A DNA stretch of 6,047 nucleotides from Candidatus Pelagibacterales bacterium (lineage in GTDB: Bacteria; Pseudomonadota; Alphaproteobacteria; Pelagibacterales; Pelagibacteraceae). How positions within the stretch are numbered: the stretch's first letter is position 1; each line of letters starts with the position of its first letter. The notes under the pieces are model-generated. The model was given only the letters and a program-made list of their open reading frames with translations. It had not been told where the DNA came from and did no database searches. The DNA lies in contig VHCC01000051.1 in the NCBI GenBank assembly GCA_016882185.1, positions 1-6,047 on the forward strand, read 5' to 3'. Of this stretch, positions 4,770 through 6,047 are shown one piece after another. The translations under genes and the position numbers were made by a program.

Positions 4770-6047
4770 CTAATAAATTTCCCTTTTACCAATGTGGTTT
4801 GCTGGGCTTATAATTTTTTCTTCTTCCATTTGATCAATTATTCTTGCTGCCCTATTATATCCAATACCTAATTTTCTCTGTAAAAAACTAGTAGATGCCT
4901 TACCTTCCGTCCTTATGATTTCAACTGCCTTGTTATATAATTCATCTTTTCCATCTTGATTTAAAATTGGTTCATCATTTTCTAATTCATCAATTTTTGT
5001 AATTTCTTCAACATAGGTTGGATCTCCTTGTAATCTTAAATACGTTGCAACCTTTTCTATTTCTTTTTCAGAAACATAGGGCCCATGAATTCTTATTATT
5101 CTGCTCGCTGAAGACATAAAGAGCATATCTCCTTGACCAAGCAAAAGTTCAGCACCTTGTTCTCCAAGTATAGTTCTGCTGTCAATTTTAGATGTTACTT
5201 GAAATGATATTCGTGTTGGAAAATTTGCTTTAATAGTTCCAGTAATAACATCAACACTCGGTCTTTGAGTTGCCATCACTATATGAATACCAGCTGCCCT
5301 TGCCATTTGAGCAAGTCTTTGAATGTAATTTTCAATCTCTTTGCCAGCGATCATCATTAGATCTGCCATTTCATCAACAACAACTATTAGGTAAGGCATT
5401 TTTTTTGATGATTTATCGTTAAAACCATAAATATTTCTAACGCCGAACTCCGTCATTTCACGGTATCGTTTTTCCATTTCACGAACTACCCACTTTAAAG
5501 CAACAGTTGCTTTTTTTGGTTCAGTGATAACAGGCACAAGTAAATGTGGAATTCCCTGATACATAGATAATTCAAGCATCTTTGGATCGATTAAAATTAG
5601 TTTACATTCAGCAGGTGTGTATCTGAAAAGAATTGATAGAATTAATGTATTTATACAAACAGATTTTCCAGATCCTGTTGTTCCAGCAATAAGAAGATGA
5701 GGCATTGAGGCTAGATCACCAACAATTGGAAACCCAGAAATACTTTTACCTAAAGTTATTGGTATTTTTATCTCTTTGTTATTAAATTCTTTACTTGAAA
5801 TAATTTCTTTTAAAGCAACATTTTCTCTAAATTTATTTGGAATTTCAATTCCAATAGTATTTTTTCCAATAACTGTTGCAACTCGTGTTGAAACTGAACT
5901 TGTGTTTCTTGCAATATCTTCCGATAAATTTATTATTTTTGATGTTTTAATTCCAGCTGTTGGTTCAAATTCATAAAGTGTAACGACAGGGCCGGCACTT
6001 ACTTTTTTTATTTCTCCAGTTACTCCAAAATCTAGTAAAACATTTTC
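4770..6047 (-). CDS. ftsK: DNA translocase FtsK, C-terminal part (5' end beyond window)
   Basis: The frame stays open to the window edge, giving 425 residues and a TAG stop at 4772-4770; an internal Met at 5705-5703 is not the start. FtsK is a hexameric ATPase at the division septum that pumps DNA and activates XerCD recombination at dif. The first about 115 visible residues are the alpha domain, with GPVVTLYEFEPTAGIKTSKI, RVATVIGKNTIGIEIPN and TLGKSISGFPIVGDLA. The RecA-like beta domain follows with Walker A GTTGSGKS and Walker B YLIVVVDEMADLM, then MATQRPSVDVITGTIKANFP and GEQGAELLLGQGDMLFM. The C-terminal gamma winged helix (about the last 60 residues: DELYNKAVEIIRTEGKAS, LQRKLGIGYNRAARIIDQME) reads the polar KOPS sequences and is intact. 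The N-terminal membrane segments lie outside the window. The lolA-like gene follows after 2 bases, presumably in the same operon. Confidence 0.97.
   Translation of the reverse strand, partial: ENVLLDFGVTGEIKKVSAGPVVTLYEFEPTAGIKTSKIINLSEDIARNTSSVSTRVATVIGKNTIGIEIPNKFRENVALKEIISSKEFNNKEIKIPITLGKSISGFPIVGDLASMPHLLIAGTTGSGKSVCINTLILSILFRYTPAECKLILIDPKMLELSMYQGIPHLLVPVITEPKKATVALKWVVREMEKRYREMTEFGVRNIYGFNDKSSKKMPYLIVVVDEMADLMMIAGKEIENYIQRLAQMARAAGIHIVMATQRPSVDVITGTIKANFPTRISFQVTSKIDSRTILGEQGAELLLGQGDMLFMSSASRIIRIHGPYVSEKEIEKVATYLRLQGDPTYVEEITKIDELENDEPILNQDGKDELYNKAVEIIRTEGKASTSFLQRKLGIGYNRAARIIDQMEEEKIISPANHIGKREIY
4780..4785 (-). promoter_or_regulatory. Possible ribosome binding site for the TTG-started lolA
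   Basis: On the minus strand AAGGGA lies 12 bases before the TTG start, inside the last codons of ftsK. It is purine-rich and resembles a Shine-Dalgarno, but the spacing is long. Coupling to termination of ftsK translation may matter more. Confidence 0.3.

Noticed and set aside
5776..5976. 66-codon plus-strand open frame near the right end
   Set aside because: It is antisense to the FtsK alpha domain, which reads cleanly through the whole stretch to the window edge with family motifs.

Overview
The window is very AT-rich and gene-dense, with genes abutting or overlapping by a few bases and almost no intergenic DNA. The content is a histidine-biosynthesis gene chain (hisA tail, hisF, hisE), then a HIT-family hydrolase and a GNAT acetyltransferase, facing a lolA-like gene and ftsK on the other strand. 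This fits a streamlined alphaproteobacterium of the SAR11/Pelagibacterales type. That assignment is inferred from composition, packing and gene content; no marker gene proves it.

Layout. Bases 1-45 are the last 14 codons of a gene that is probably hisA. From 38 to 196 lies a 52-codon open frame that closely resembles the start of hisF: 17 of the first 34 residues and 70 of 102 bases match the real hisF start without gaps. I read it as a decayed duplicate of the hisF 5' end. Next (206-2287) is a 693-residue protein with N-terminal TPR repeats and a C-terminal O-GlcNAc-transferase-like (GT41, SPINDLY/OGT family) domain, which is not a histidine gene. Its last codons overlap the intact hisF (2280-3038), followed without a gap by hisE (3039-3365), a HIT hydrolase overlapping hisE by 11 bases (3355-3711), and a GNAT acetyltransferase (3712-4215). 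On the minus strand, ftsK (4770 to beyond the window end) is followed after 2 bases by a LolA-like periplasmic carrier gene (4219-4767). The plus- and minus-strand groups converge with only 3 bases between their stop codons.

The most interesting point is the TPR/GT41 gene. It sits between hisA and hisF and is bracketed by two copies of the hisF start, one decayed (38 onward) and one intact (2280 onward). Both upstream genes end on the same 8-base ATGCTTAA overlap. This looks like the scar of a gene insertion into a compact operon that rebuilt a complete hisF downstream and left a broken hisF start behind.

How the genes work together: HisA and HisF act at successive central steps of histidine synthesis and HisE at an early step. 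HIT and GNAT genes ride in the same transcription unit with no obvious pathway link. FtsK and LolA serve chromosome segregation/division and outer-membrane lipoprotein traffic. I saw no RNA genes, CRISPR arrays, insertion sequences or convincing promoters, and no non-coding stretch exceeds about 10 bases if the remnant frame is counted.
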